This document shows positions 54,501 through 59,653 of a stretch of DNA of 64,000 nucleotides, in pieces; position 1 is the stretch's first letter; every line of letters starts with the position of its first letter. Position numbers and translations under genes: made by a program. Where the stretch lies: NCBI GenBank assembly GCA_036924085.1, contig JAVGWX010000005.1, forward strand, positions 101,305,172 through 101,369,171. Direction: 5' to 3'. Origin of the DNA: Ariolimax columbianus (taxonomy: Eukaryota > Mollusca > Gastropoda > Stylommatophora > Arionidae). The notes beneath the pieces are model-generated. The model was not told where the DNA came from, did no database searches, and saw only the letters and a list, made by a program, of their open reading frames with translations.

Positions 54501-55154
54501 ACCAAGGAAATATATATATATATGCACCATCACAACAGATGGATGCTTGAATTGTATCGGCCATGTCTGAAGTTGAGACCTGACACCGTCATCAGAACTG
54601 CCATGATATGGACACAAGAGGTGAGGCGGAAGAGAGGCTGACCTATGAGATCTTGGCAAGGAACAGTAGAAGCTGAAATGTAAGTCATGAACCAGATCTG
54701 AGGCACTGCACAAAGAATGGGTTCAAGCAGAGCAAAATAGAAGTTGCTGCCTTGGAAGATGCCATAAGGAGTTATGGTGCCTAACTGTTTTCAGGCATCA
54801 ACCAGACATCGAGAAAGAGAACAACGATAATAGCTCGATCTACAACACTGTACAAAAGATGGGCTCAGACCAAGTGAAGTGGAGAGGGTTTGTTGTTCCT
54901 GAAAAATGCCATCAGACGTGGTGGTGGCTAAATACTTAGTCTCGTTTCCAGAAGATGTAGTTATTAGAGAGTGAGGAGGAGGATCACTGATGTATCCAAC
55001 AATGCTGCCATCAATGCTTGAATTGCTTTCTGTGACTTACCAACCATTTCTCCAGTCATGAACATGAGACAAAGCACACTGGCTAGAATGAGACGGGTTC
55101 GAGCCTTTTTGTCAAATCCTCCCTTTTTGATGCTGCTGTGGCAGTGGCTGTCAT
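27394..55154 (-). CDS. SLC30A: Zinc transporter, SLC30A (ZnT2/3/4/8-like), spliced gene
   Basis: A cation diffusion facilitator that exports Zn2+ from cytosol into vesicles in exchange for protons, normally as a homodimer in vesicle membranes. The coding path is the complement of 27394-27539, 30187-30321, 33491-33596, 37649-38030, 45758-45911, 46651-46797 and 55041-55154. Every junction is GT-AG with matching phase, giving 393 residues after a shared first codon. Numbered from that point: HCH motif 3-5; TM2 H53/D57; His-rich loop about 150-235; TM5 H244/D248; CxxC 385-388. The order matches animal ZnT2/3/8. The first exon (Met and N-terminus) is not seen. Introns hold many retroelements. No frameshift or stop breaks the path, so the gene is probably functional. 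The exact paralogue cannot be fixed by eye. Confidence 0.93.
27790..27935 (+). mobile_element. RTE-like ORF2 relic, left half (split by CR1)
   Basis: The text 'attgtatggctctgaaacatggtgaacaacaaaatagcagccaaaaaggtacagacttttcataaatggg' is the YGSETW..TK..KKVQTF.. block. The same sequence occurs at 32300-32370 and 47615-47700. Here it is cut by the CR1-like copy B and resumes at 28466. Confidence 0.7.
27936..28465 (+). mobile_element. CR1-like non-LTR retrotransposon, copy B (3' end)
   Basis: It encodes [20 protein letters not shown], then [32 protein letters not shown] and [19 protein letters not shown], the CR1 C-terminal domain. It is followed by the 3' UTR and a (TTAAG)3 tail. It lacks RT, being truncated at the 5' end as usual for this clade. 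A small deletion near 28060 (GGGATTCCAGTTATGAGG) removes the 'aattacag' seen in A and C. It is nested in an RTE-like relic within a zinc transporter intron. Confidence 0.93.
28466..28600 (+). mobile_element. RTE-like ORF2 relic, right half
   Basis: The text 'agagattgaaatggtatgatataattac..ctcttggaaagaaccagatagatatcagtg' continues the relic at 27790-27935. The unsplit sequence is at 47695-47790. Confidence 0.7.
28600..28850. other. Unassigned stretch
   Basis: A 62-codon plus frame (28680-28868) contains [19 protein letters not shown] but no motif I recognise. It is not supported as a gene. Confidence 0.35.
28850..29335 (+). mobile_element. C2H2-tailed non-LTR element, 3' relic (copy 3)
   Basis: The plus frame reads [15 protein letters not shown], colinear with [20 protein letters not shown] of the minus-strand copy at 35.8 kb. 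After a decayed middle it ends with [20 protein letters not shown] and TH. That is a C2H2 finger (CX2C..HX3H) with the R(S/T)RIGL..H signature seen in copies 1 and 2. There are several stops. Confidence 0.75.
29490..29615. repeat. About 42-bp repeat, 3 copies
   Basis: Copies of 'gcactctgctctaagaggacggcccaaaata' followed by 'ggagttctatag'. The third copy is truncated. Confidence 0.8.
29940..30035. repeat. 18-bp repeat, 5 copies
   Basis: The unit is TATGGCTGTACCACACAT, with decay towards the right edge. Confidence 0.88.
30187..30321 (-). CDS. SLC30A: SLC30A-like exon 6 (of those seen)
   Basis: The acceptor TTGATTCAG precedes GTACTCC and the donor is GTTG/GTGAGT. It enters and leaves in phase 1. 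It encodes the first part of the cytosolic C-terminal domain: [20 protein letters not shown], then [20 protein letters not shown] and VHLAV. The V..IH.L..W.LT pattern is conserved across CDF proteins. Confidence 0.93.
30322..31170. other. Intron sequence with poly-A tract
   Basis: An A-run of about 22 bp sits at 30357-30378 (possible retroposon tail or slippage tract). The rest is AT-rich with no recognised element. Confidence 0.45.
31175..31700 (-). mobile_element. RTE-like non-LTR element, 3' coding end
   Basis: The 164-codon minus frame (31175-31669) is the intact C-terminus of an endonuclease/RT protein. It reads [40 protein letters not shown], then [38 protein letters not shown] and a final [20 protein letters not shown]. 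The [12 protein letters not shown] block is typical of RTE-like ORF2 C-termini. The RT core is absent (5' truncation). It sits in the intron between exons 6 and 5. Relics of the same block lie at 19530 (minus) and 45180 (plus). Confidence 0.85.
31700..32037. other. Unassigned intron stretch
   Basis: Possibly more antisense retroelement ('ccttgtctgtcttattttaattttagtcagcaa'), too weak to assign. Confidence 0.35.
32038..32204 (-). mobile_element. CR1-like 3' end, copy E
   Basis: On the minus strand it matches the CR1 tail: 'ggaatgcattgcc', a GGGACAATTAATGCATTCAA block, GGTTGTATACAGACTCTGC, CTTCTAAACCAGTATAGCGG and (TTAAG)n. It is a short, diverged 3' fragment. Confidence 0.88.
32230..32700 (+). 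mobile_element. RTE-like ORF2 relic
   Basis: It is colinear with 47500-47900: 'ggaacttatagatatcaacag', 'ttctcttgtatggctctgaaatatggagaacagcaac', 'agaggttgagatgttatgataagatc', 'gaaagatatcagtgga', 'ctctgttctggaat.ctaaagcagga'. It encodes the YGSETWR.A..KK block and the WIGHT.RKP..SITRQ-like block with many stops. Confidence 0.7.
32915..33160. repeat. 42-bp minisatellite, family S1
   Basis: About six copies of a unit beginning GTAAAACATTCTGACCAACA, followed by TTCTACCTCACATCAGTGTCAG. It is in the same family and orientation as 25300-25512, and in the opposite orientation to 1-715. Confidence 0.95.
33491..33596 (-). CDS. SLC30A: SLC30A-like exon 5 (of those seen)
   Basis: The acceptor TGTGTCTACAG precedes CCAGAATGG and the donor is GGAAG/GTAAGC. 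It enters in phase 0 and leaves in phase 1. It encodes the loop and TM6: [20 protein letters not shown], then [16 protein letters not shown]. The PEWK.ADPICT and LMEG.P motifs are conserved in ZnT2/3/8. A retroelement 3' end lies only about 45 bp upstream of the acceptor. Confidence 0.94.
33714..33941 (-). pseudogene. C-terminal C2H2 finger of ORF2, copy 1
   Basis: The 75-codon frame ends [20 protein letters not shown] and IHW, a complete CX2CX12HX3H C2H2 finger right at the protein's end. It is preceded by a low-complexity linker ([20 protein letters not shown]). Copies 2 and 3 have the same finger position, so it belongs to the element and is not a host zinc-finger gene. Confidence 0.8.
34638..35018 (-). 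pseudogene. RT fragment of C2H2-tailed element, copy 1
   Basis: A 126-codon frame with RT motif A ([11 protein letters not shown], first catalytic Asp present) and motif B ([20 protein letters not shown]). After [13 protein letters not shown] the sequence drifts and the YADD box is not in frame. KQGC in place of the PQGS/PQGG of CR1 and I-like elements marks it as a separate lineage from those copies. Confidence 0.85.
35065..35285. repeat. 15-bp satellite ATAAGATGAGATGAC, left block
   Basis: About fifteen units of ATAAGATGAGATGAC with small variants (GATGTTGACATAAGATG). It resumes at 37412-37632 on the other side of retroelement copy 2. Confidence 0.93.
35243..35839 (-). pseudogene. ORF2 C-terminus with C2H2 finger, copy 2
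   Basis: The 198-codon frame reads [20 protein letters not shown], then [40 protein letters not shown] and [10 protein letters not shown], a terminal domain conserved in this retroelement lineage. The finger [20 protein letters not shown] and RTH follows at about residues 139-161 (CX2CX12HX3H). It is the best preserved finger of the three copies. Confidence 0.85.
35290..37388 (-). mobile_element. C2H2-tailed non-LTR retrotransposon, copy 2
   Basis: An antisense copy of about 2.1 kb inserted inside the 15-bp satellite. From its 5' side (high coordinates) it has linker frames ([20 protein letters not shown]) and [20 protein letters not shown] with [20 protein letters not shown]. Next come [22 protein letters not shown]-region text with many breaks, a post-RT piece near 35.9-36.1 kb and a C-terminal frame (35243-35839) ending in a C2H2 finger. 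The frame is broken repeatedly. The endonuclease was not found. Confidence 0.87.
37389..37411. other. 23-bp near-perfect palindrome at satellite junction
   Basis: The arms CTTAATACGAA and TTCGTATTAAG are exact reverse complements around a single A. It sits precisely between the 5' end of retroelement copy 2 and the right block of the 15-bp satellite. Confidence 0.9.
37412..37632. repeat. 15-bp satellite, right block
   Basis: Degenerate ATAAGATGAGATGAC units continue from the palindrome to within about 15 bp of the exon 4 donor (37648), so the array fills the first part of that intron. Confidence 0.9.
37649..38030 (-). CDS. SLC30A: SLC30A-like exon 4, His-rich loop and TM5
   Basis: The acceptor CTGCTGTAG precedes GCTCGG and the donor is TTTAAG/GTTGGT. 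It enters in phase 2 and leaves in phase 0. It starts at the end of TM4 (LGATLHQ) and encodes a long His-rich cytosolic loop: [20 protein letters not shown], then [11 protein letters not shown], a Ser/Thr-rich spacer, and [20 protein letters not shown] and HTKEPS. TM5 follows with [20 protein letters not shown], holding the H244/D248 zinc site. The loop is longer than in human ZnT2/3/8, with two His clusters and an acidic DDDD stretch. Confidence 0.94.
38031..39730. other. Large intron, no recognised element
   Basis: AT-rich intron of the zinc transporter. Frames on both strands at 39256-39578 show no known motif. Confidence 0.5.
39960..40140 (+). mobile_element. Possible I-like 3' UTR fused to copy 2
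   Basis: The text 'aaatgcctgttgaaatcggatacactgggcc' then 'acgtcacaatttaaaagaagaaag' resembles the 3' UTR core and GAA tail of I-like copies. It lies immediately upstream of the coding start of copy 2. It may be a separate older element's end, or 5' sequence of copy 2 itself. Confidence 0.35.
40261..40970 (+). pseudogene. APE-type endonuclease domain, I-like copy 2
   Basis: Spread over three frames are the standard motifs: [15 protein letters not shown] (Asn), [20 protein letters not shown] (Glu), [20 protein letters not shown] (Asp/Asn), TPDLA and [14 protein letters not shown] (catalytic Asp/His). In an intact element this domain nicks target DNA to prime reverse transcription. It is disrupted by at least two frame changes, but no catalytic motif is missing. 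Confidence 0.85.
41533..42713 (+). pseudogene. Reverse transcriptase domain, I-like copy 2
   Basis: RT frames contain [20 protein letters not shown], then motif A as [16 protein letters not shown] (Ala to Glu beside the catalytic region). Motif B is altered to [19 protein letters not shown] (PQGG changed to PRWG), and motif [12 protein letters not shown] is intact. The thumb ([20 protein letters not shown]) follows. The motif B change alone would be expected to abolish activity. Confidence 0.87.
42869..43867 (+). pseudogene. RNase H and Cys/His tail, I-like copy 2
   Basis: RNase H motifs are [20 protein letters not shown], then (after a TAA at about 43184) [31 protein letters not shown] and [20 protein letters not shown]. 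All four acidic/His positions are present. The C-terminus [20 protein letters not shown], then [20 protein letters not shown], is an apparent CCHC-like tail. The frame closes with TGA at 43865, then the short 3' UTR and GAA tail. Confidence 0.88.
43935..44125 (+). mobile_element. RTE-like ORF2 C-terminal relic
   Basis: The plus frame has [20 protein letters not shown], then [20 protein letters not shown] and RDLQVAIRK. This is the W.WIGHTLRKP...TRQAL.WNPQGKR..GRP..TWRRDL block of endonuclease/RT proteins. It starts about 40 bp after the GAA tail of I-like copy 2, so copy 2 may have inserted into this older relic. Confidence 0.7.
44290..44945. repeat. 49-bp minisatellite, about 13 copies
   Basis: The unit begins CCCCTCCATCACACCTCTAA, followed by TGTCCTAATTTATCTGGTGACAACAACAA. 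The central copies are almost identical, and the edge copies carry a longer 'tttcccattctatctgg' variant. An intronic VNTR. Confidence 0.96.
45150..45310 (+). mobile_element. RTE-like ORF2 relic
   Basis: The plus frame reads [20 protein letters not shown], then ILEGKVEC, matching [20 protein letters not shown] of the antisense copy at 31.3 kb. Confidence 0.6.
45480..45715. repeat. 40-bp minisatellite, about 6 copies
   Basis: The unit begins CAGAGGACATCAGATGTGAT, followed by GGCAAATGAACTGAACTGAT. It ends about 40 bp from the exon 3 donor. Confidence 0.9.
45758..45911 (-). CDS. SLC30A: SLC30A-like exon 3, TM3-TM4
   Basis: The acceptor ACTATCCACAG precedes AGATCCTAGG and the donor is TTGT/GTGAGT. 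It enters in phase 1 and leaves in phase 2. It encodes [20 protein letters not shown], then [20 protein letters not shown] and [11 protein letters not shown], covering TM3 and TM4. The W.R.EILGA..S and W.LTG.LVY motifs are conserved in the family. Confidence 0.94.
46090..46590. repeat. 21-bp VNTR filling a short intron
   Basis: About 23 units of TCTATGTGGACCCCACAGGAC with CCC/CCA variants. It occupies most of the 739-bp intron between exons 2 and 3 and ends about 60 bp from the exon 2 donor. The 21-bp period keeps a 7-codon repeat open on both strands, an artefact. Confidence 0.96.
46651..46797 (-). CDS. SLC30A: SLC30A-like exon 2, TM2 zinc site
   Basis: The acceptor CTCAATTCAG precedes GTGGTCTG and the donor is AATAG/GTAAGA. 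It enters and leaves in phase 1. It encodes [20 protein letters not shown], then [20 protein letters not shown] and KLSFGWYRI. The DAAHLLTD segment supplies H53 and D57 of the transport site. RPATKK.SFGW is a strong family signature. Confidence 0.95.
46945..47012 (+). mobile_element. CR1-like 3' terminus, copy F
   Basis: Only the last ~65 bp: GATTGTATATAGACTCTGTG, CTTCTAAACCAGTACAAAGA, CGTTAAGTTAA. It lies in the intron between exons 2 and 1. Confidence 0.85.
47210..47310 (+). repeat. Dispersed repeat copy (family of 4.0-5.1 kb)
   Basis: The text 'ggaagcttgtatctgagaacttgcagtggaagtttcaatagcagttactttacatgatgatgttgctat' matches the blocks repeated at 4.0-5.1 kb. Confidence 0.6.
47440..47910 (+). 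mobile_element. RTE-like ORF2 relic
   Basis: It starts with [20 protein letters not shown] (the YLGS...DIK.RI block). It continues through the 'tggctctgaaacatgaac' block and the 'agagattgaaatggtatgataagatc' block to 'caggcagtctctgttctggaatcctaaaggcaag'. It shows the unsplit arrangement of the relic divided by CR1 copy B at 27.9-28.5 kb. Confidence 0.75.
47910..49130. other. Intron stretch with one hairpin motif
   Basis: A 154-codon plus frame at 48125-48589 has no motif I recognise. Just after it, at 48607-48620, lies CATCAC-TT-GTGATG followed by GACAACTA. It resembles the 3' hairpin of the C2H2-tailed retroelement, so the frame may be the decayed end of such an element. Confidence 0.4.
49138..49178 (+). 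other. G-rich tract
   Basis: G-runs of up to 17 bases broken by A and T. This is a potential G-quadruplex and a likely source of length variation and assembly error. It lies on the non-template strand relative to the minus-strand gene. Confidence 0.7.
49449..50003 (+). pseudogene. RT domain N-terminal half, I-like copy 3
   Basis: The frame has [20 protein letters not shown], then [40 protein letters not shown] and motif [19 protein letters not shown]. It ends in motif B (CHGVP) where Gln is replaced by a TAG stop, followed by [14 protein letters not shown] in the same frame. Confidence 0.88.
50044..50526 (+). pseudogene. RT domain C-terminal half, I-like copy 3
   Basis: After a 4-bp duplication the frame continues with [20 protein letters not shown] (motif C YADD intact) and [16 protein letters not shown]. 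The thumb follows as [20 protein letters not shown] and [18 protein letters not shown]. Near 50470 the frame shifts and the expected LEYG block is read as GIWVSSVVP. Confidence 0.87.
50519..51689 (+). pseudogene. Post-RT, RNase H and Cys/His tail, I-like copy 3
   Basis: A first frame (50519-51046) has [20 protein letters not shown] and [21 protein letters not shown] second frame (50937-51689) carries RNase [50 protein letters not shown] and [20 protein letters not shown]. The third catalytic Asp (normally LTDSQSAL) is replaced: TVAQS. The tail [20 protein letters not shown] follows and the frame ends at TGA 51687-51689. Confidence 0.88.
51760..54110. other. Intron stretch without recognised features
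   Basis: About 2.3 kb. A segment near 52440-52575 (TTAATAAATAATATATATG, then TGTTGTAACA) looks like an LTR 3' edge but no partner was found. Minus frames near 53533-53721 have no known motif. Confidence 0.4.
54117..54365. repeat. 83-bp tandem repeat, 3 copies
   Basis: The unit begins TTTGGTGCTGACTTTCTGTA at 54121, 54204 and 54287. The first two copies are nearly identical and the third is slightly diverged. Confidence 0.96.
54425..54800 (+). mobile_element. Non-LTR 3' relics (hairpin motif, ORF2 C-terminus)
   Basis: CATCAC-TT-GCGATG at 54437-54450 followed by GGCAACTAAG is the 3' hairpin motif. Further on, 54550-54790 matches 23190-23420 ('cggccatgtctgaagttgagac' .. 'gaagctgaaatgtaa' .. 'gatgccata.g'), the degraded IGH.L block. 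Confidence 0.5.
55041..55154 (-). CDS. SLC30A: SLC30A-like first exon seen, HCH motif and TM1
   Basis: The acceptor CCTATCCATCAG precedes ATGACAGCC and the donor is GTTG/GTAAGTC. It carries two bases of a split codon, then encodes [38 protein letters not shown]. The HCH motif ahead of TM1 and the GE.VGG motif are standard for ZnT2/3/4/8. The in-frame ATG at the exon start is out of phase with the ORF, so the true start is in an upstream exon not identified here. Confidence 0.9.
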
Positions 55155-55164
55155 CTGATGGATA

Positions 55165-55232
55165 GGAACAGTCAACAATGAGTGTGTTAACATACTAAGG
55201 CATATGAATACAAGAACAGAAACAATGAGTGT
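55165..55232. repeat. 47-bp satellite, left remnant
   Basis: One full and one partial unit (ACAATGAGTGTGTTAACATA..) that continue at 60570 once the LTR element is removed. Confidence 0.85.
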
Positions 55233-56148
55233 TGTAGCAGATCCCACTGTTTGCCTTGGCCGTGATCTAACTTAGAACATTCTCACACTCATCCACATCA
55301 TCATGACCATACTCAGTAAATGACATATCACACATCAGGTGGCATATTTATTATATCATACTCATATCATAGAATGAGTAGAGAAATTACAAACACAATA
55401 TAATACATATCTTAACTAAACATTCTACTAAAACGGGAATTGTAAGCATTAGCTATTGATGGAATTCCCACATATAAAAACCCAGTTCTATTGCCTTGCA
55501 ATTGCATCACACACACATCGCCTTAACTGCGTCTTCAACACACCTTATCAAATACTCTTCCTCACTGAAATCCCCTCAGGCGGGCGATCTCGACATACTC
55601 GTTCACAATGTGTCCTTGCTTACAAACACACTTTCACATTATCTATTAATGCAAAACTCACACACCTATTTGAGCGATCCTGTTCTATCACTAAACATTC
55701 GTCCAACCGTCAATCAATCGCTCCTCTATCTAAGTCGGTGAGTTAAACATACTATCCACATTCAGTCTCTCTCTCTCCATCTCTCCTCCTCTCTCTTCCA
55801 GCCTCTCGAGCTAAACTTTGTCTCGAGTTATATATCCTCAAGCAAGACCAGAGCTTGACCAATCGATCTCAGGTATGGTCATCTTCAATTCCAATTGGAA
55901 CGAAACACTTTGCACACCTGTCACTCATTCTCTCGCAGCAAGCCCCGTTGCCAATTTCGTCTGTCAATCAATCTCCCCCTACCAAAATCGGAAGGCCAGT
56001 GGTCAGTTTCTACCTGTCCACATTCCTTAACCCAACTCTGTTCTCCTTTGCTGAGACAGTGAGTGACCTTGACATGCATTCATGTAGCTTTAAGCTTTAA
56101 CATGTTCAGGCATCCTAAACTCCCCTTGCTCCGGCGGGAACTGTTACA
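55233..56148 (-). repeat. LTR (3' LTR in element orientation), 916 bp
   Basis: Bounded on the plus strand by TGTAGCAG and CTGTTACA (imperfect inverted ends; TG..CA). In element sense there is a TATATAA at 55828-55834 and an AATAAA at 55347-55352. Small open frames inside are identical in both LTRs and are not genes. Confidence 0.93.
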
Positions 56149-56160
56149 TTACCTCCCTAA
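56149..56160 (-). other. Polypurine tract candidate
   Basis: TTAGGGAGGTAA on the minus strand, directly adjacent to the LTR, where plus-strand DNA synthesis would be primed. Confidence 0.6.
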
Positions 56161-57759
56161 ACTACAGACCGAAACATGGATGGTCATTTTTTTCATCTGG
56201 CAAATGACCACCATTTTCGTCTCTACTATCCAAAATGTAAACACTACTCCTGTTTACAACTTCACTCACATCGTACATGCATAAAAAGACATGTCATTTG
56301 ATACATATAAACTTTTTGTAATACATACACAATCAATACAAGCAGAAGAAAAACACTGTGGCTGGGCGTTTTTACAACACAAACCAACACTTTTACATCG
56401 TTTTACAGTCAAATTCACCTAAGTCTGTCCCTGCGGGACCTTTAACTCATCAAAACAGAAACACCTTAAGGAATTCTCCTTACTCATTGAGGTCAATATA
56501 CCTCGACCTGTTCCCGTGCCTTCCTCTAAGGACACGAACCTTCATTGTTACAAACGACCAGTTCAGGTCAATTTTCTCAGGCGGTCTCATTACACGCCTG
56601 GCCGACGATTCACTTCATACTAACTCCTGTGAGGCCACGAACTTACGTGGGTTATCCTCAGGCTAGTTATCATTGTCTCTCTTGACAGCTATCCCCTCTC
56701 AAAGAAAACAGCAAAATTCTTTATGTTTCCCACAAAAACGATATTTGACAACATATGTCATAGTCAATTTTAAAACTTCTGATCAATGTAGTCTTCTCTG
56801 CAAAGACTCCACATACATGTGATTCTGGAACTCGTGGTGACTTGTGCTTGCGGAGGCCTACAGTCTGGATGAGATATACTGCTCTGTAGATCACCTAAAT
56901 AACCTGTATCAAATACCTGTAAACATGATGATTCAACAACAACAAAAAAAACAACAACAACAAAATAAAGAAAAATTCAATGCATACTATATCGACCATA
57001 CAACCCACTAAAAATGCAAGTAATACCATTAGTCAAAATTCAAATATCAAAATATTTACACACATAAACATGACCAAGTGCCATCAACCTTCACTCCTGC
57101 TCGTGTCCCACAGATGAGCACCTGTTAATGCTCCCTTTATAAGATACTAAACTATGACTAAGTTCTACTAGACTATGTCACTAAACTATGACTAAGTTGT
57201 AACTTAATCAGATACTAAACTATGTCTGAGTCAAAAGTCAAAAACCGAATCGTCCACCTGTCGAATTACGTCATGCTGTAACCCTACTAGTCCGGGTGCA
57301 GTCTTTGTCCCGAGGAATCAAAACCGAGTGTTGGGATCTAACTAATTCACCGCTATTTCCCCAAATTCTCCGCATCAAAGCTACCTGGTCAGATATTAAC
57401 CGAAACATCGCGTCCACGTGTTACCTTGCGTCACGTAATCATTACCTGGCGCATCCAGCTATCCTGCGTCTCTCGTTCGTTCTGTCCGTTTCTCTGGTCG
57501 GAAATGTCCCTTTGATCTCGGTCAGTCTAGCTTCAGACTGACCGTCCGTGGTACGCTCATTGTCTGGCGTTTACTTGAGACAACGAATTCAAAGGAATTT
57601 TTTAACATCTAGTCATTCCTCCATCTCTATACCCTACCCCCTAATTATCCAAATCTCCGTTTCCCAAGGATAACGGTAGATGAAACAAATGTTATGCAAA
57701 TGCATACATTAACTGGAGTTTCACATGATAGCCCATGTGAGTAAGTACTCCACACGACT
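56161..57759. other. Interior of LTR element without coding signal
   Basis: About 1.6 kb where pol would be expected in a complete element. No RT, integrase or protease motif is visible on either strand. Contains a short (CAA)n tract near 56935-56965. Confidence 0.6.
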
Positions 57760-59433
57760 TTACCTAATTCCATTTCTGATTTCCATGTTTTTGGCTAGCG
57801 TCAGTAAACATTGCATCAACCGTTCCTTGTCAGTACTGCTTATTTTAACCAGACTATGCGCTGCCCCATCAGCTGTCTCTGATTGCTGCGCGATTTCCTC
57901 CTGTAAAACGCCCATCGTCTGGTCTGTTTGTTTCACGGTTGTTTGGTTCGTACCCACCGGTTCTCTGGTAGTGTTACGTACACTTACATCGTCCGCTACT
58001 TCAGCCTTCCGTCCATCTGTATTCACTATTTGTGGGAAAAACTTTTCACACTGTTCGTTTGACTGTTGGCTTATCTCGAACTGAGATCTTTTCTTCATCT
58101 TTGCTTCGGTGACTGGTTCGCTGTCCTGGCTGTGGTTAACCTGTCTTTCCCGTTTCTTCGTTTTCCTTAGAAACTCTGTTCCTCCTTTGTTGGCTGCACG
58201 AGTATTCTTAACCGGTGCGTCCGTTTCACATTCCAACTGTGCGTCATTCCCACTTCCTTCCTCGGTGGCCGAAAGGTTGTCCCTTCTTTCGGTCTGTTCA
58301 ACCACTTCTCCCGCATGGCTAGAACCTGGCTTGGGTGGGCACGAAACCATAGCTGGTCCTGCCACCATTCCTCCTCCTCTCCTTTCTTCTTTATCTGACG
58401 AATCTTTGACTATTTCCTTGTTCAATTCTTCGTCGACTTTAACTAATGTTCTACCAGGCTTGACCACAAGTTCCTGGTAAACTTGGCTCCTTTCAGCACG
58501 CCCGACCATGTTAATCGACGTAATACCCTCTTCCTGAATTCTCGGCCTACACTGTCCGATGCGGTAACATTTTATCTGGACCTCTGAGCGAACGTTTGTC
58601 TCGTTTGCATTGCGTAACCTGCCCTCCGTCCCTAACTTTTCTGGATACACAAAACCTGTATCTCTTTCTTTCTGTCCATCCGCCTCGTGCTCAAAGTCTC
58701 TTTGATAGCTCCTGTTCTGCCTCTCCATCTGTAACCGTGCAAAAGGCCTCTTGTGGGCTAAGAATCTGCCCGATTCAAACTTCTGCCCAACCATTCCTCC
58801 TCCTCTCATTTGACTTGGCATCTGCACCTGGGTCAAACTCCAACCCTTTTCGCAACCTCTTTCCAGTCGTCCACACACGTCCGTCCTGAGATTTCCACCT
58901 CTGTCCCTCCACGGATCGGAATGTGGAAGTAGTACGGGCTTCCTACTCACTTTCCTACCACTCTGTCCCCTTCCACAATACTGGACCGTGTTTACTTCTG
59001 TGATTTCTTGATTTCTTCTCTCCTTCCTAGCTGGTGTGAAAGCTCCCTTTTCAAACTGTTGCAACAGCTGTCGCAGCTTCCATTGGTGACCTTTTTCCTG
59101 TCTTTCCAGCCGAATGACTCTGCCTGTTAGTTCTCTTAGCTGGTTTTGTAGTTGACTTTTGTCCTCCCACTTATCGCTGACTGTAGCTCGTGCCATGAAA
59201 GGCTTGTTTTTGACAAACAGTCCTCTTCTCCAGGAACTGTTAATATTCCGAAGAATATTAGGGCATCCGATAGACAAATGTCCAAAAGCTAGACAATGAT
59301 AACATTGTTTAACATTGCCCAACCTCGACATACTGAATAAACCCGTCTGGACCCCACAAAAAAATTTTACAAGACTGTCAAGTACGCACAAAGTCTTGTC
59401 AATAATACAACAATGGGTGAAGAAAAATGTCAC
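57760..59433 (-). CDS. Gag-like protein with N-terminal zinc knuckle (LTR element)
   Basis: A 557-codon open frame, the only long ORF in the element. A CCHC knuckle, CYHCLAFGHLSIGC (C44, C47, H52, C57; CX2CX4HX4C), lies close to the N-terminus. A coiled-coil-prone stretch (QLQNQLRELTGRVIRLERQE, about 94-113) follows. The rest is long, Arg/Glu/Lys-rich and low in hydrophobics, with an extended charged C-terminal half. The likely start is Met35 (MSRLGNVKQC), as upstream residues look like readthrough. In retroelement Gag proteins the knuckle is normally C-terminal to capsid, and no capsid-like segment is seen upstream. It may be a truncated Gag, a nucleocapsid-derived protein, or an unusual ORF1. 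The undisrupted frame suggests recent function. Confidence 0.65.
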   Translation of the reverse strand: MTFFFTHCCIIDKTLCVLDSLVKFFCGVQTGLFSMSRLGNVKQCYHCLAFGHLSIGCPNILRNINSSWRRGLFVKNKPFMARATVSDKWEDKSQLQNQLRELTGRVIRLERQEKGHQWKLRQLLQQFEKGAFTPARKERRNQEITEVNTVQYCGRGQSGRKVSRKPVLLPHSDPWRDRGGNLRTDVCGRLERGCEKGWSLTQVQMPSQMRGGGMVGQKFESGRFLAHKRPFARLQMERQNRSYQRDFEHEADGQKERDTGFVYPEKLGTEGRLRNANETNVRSEVQIKCYRIGQCRPRIQEEGITSINMVGRAERSQVYQELVVKPGRTLVKVDEELNKEIVKDSSDKEERRGGGMVAGPAMVSCPPKPGSSHAGEVVEQTERRDNLSATEEGSGNDAQLECETDAPVKNTRAANKGGTEFLRKTKKRERQVNHSQDSEPVTEAKMKKRSQFEISQQSNEQCEKFFPQIVNTDGRKAEVADDVSVRNTTREPVGTNQTTVKQTDQTMGVLQEEIAQQSETADGAAHSLVKISSTDKERLMQCLLTLAKNMEIRNGIR

Positions 59434-59636
59434 ACTTACCAGTCAGATGATTGGAAAAGCTGTCTATGGTACTAACACTCTAACCACTAGCTACTCCTCT
59501 ATTCCTAACTACAAACACAAGTTATATTTAACTGCGACACTTGTGTTAAACATGCAAATCAAGATCTATAGTTAGACTATAGCTACACACGCACTATATT
59601 TATAAATCTACCACGACTATCCGTGGTCAACAGGCA

Positions 59637-59653
59637 CCAAAATAATAATAACG
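59637..59653 (-). other. Candidate primer binding site region
   Basis: In element sense a TGG (TGGTGCCTGTTGACC) begins 14 bp after the LTR. A PBS normally starts with TGG, but its complement does not fit a canonical tRNA T-arm, so the primer tRNA cannot be named. Confidence 0.25.

Noticed and set aside
55456..56100. Several 70-96 codon plus-strand frames repeated at 59877-60521
   Set aside because: They lie inside the two LTRs and are identical because the LTRs are. They are antisense to the element and carry no motif.
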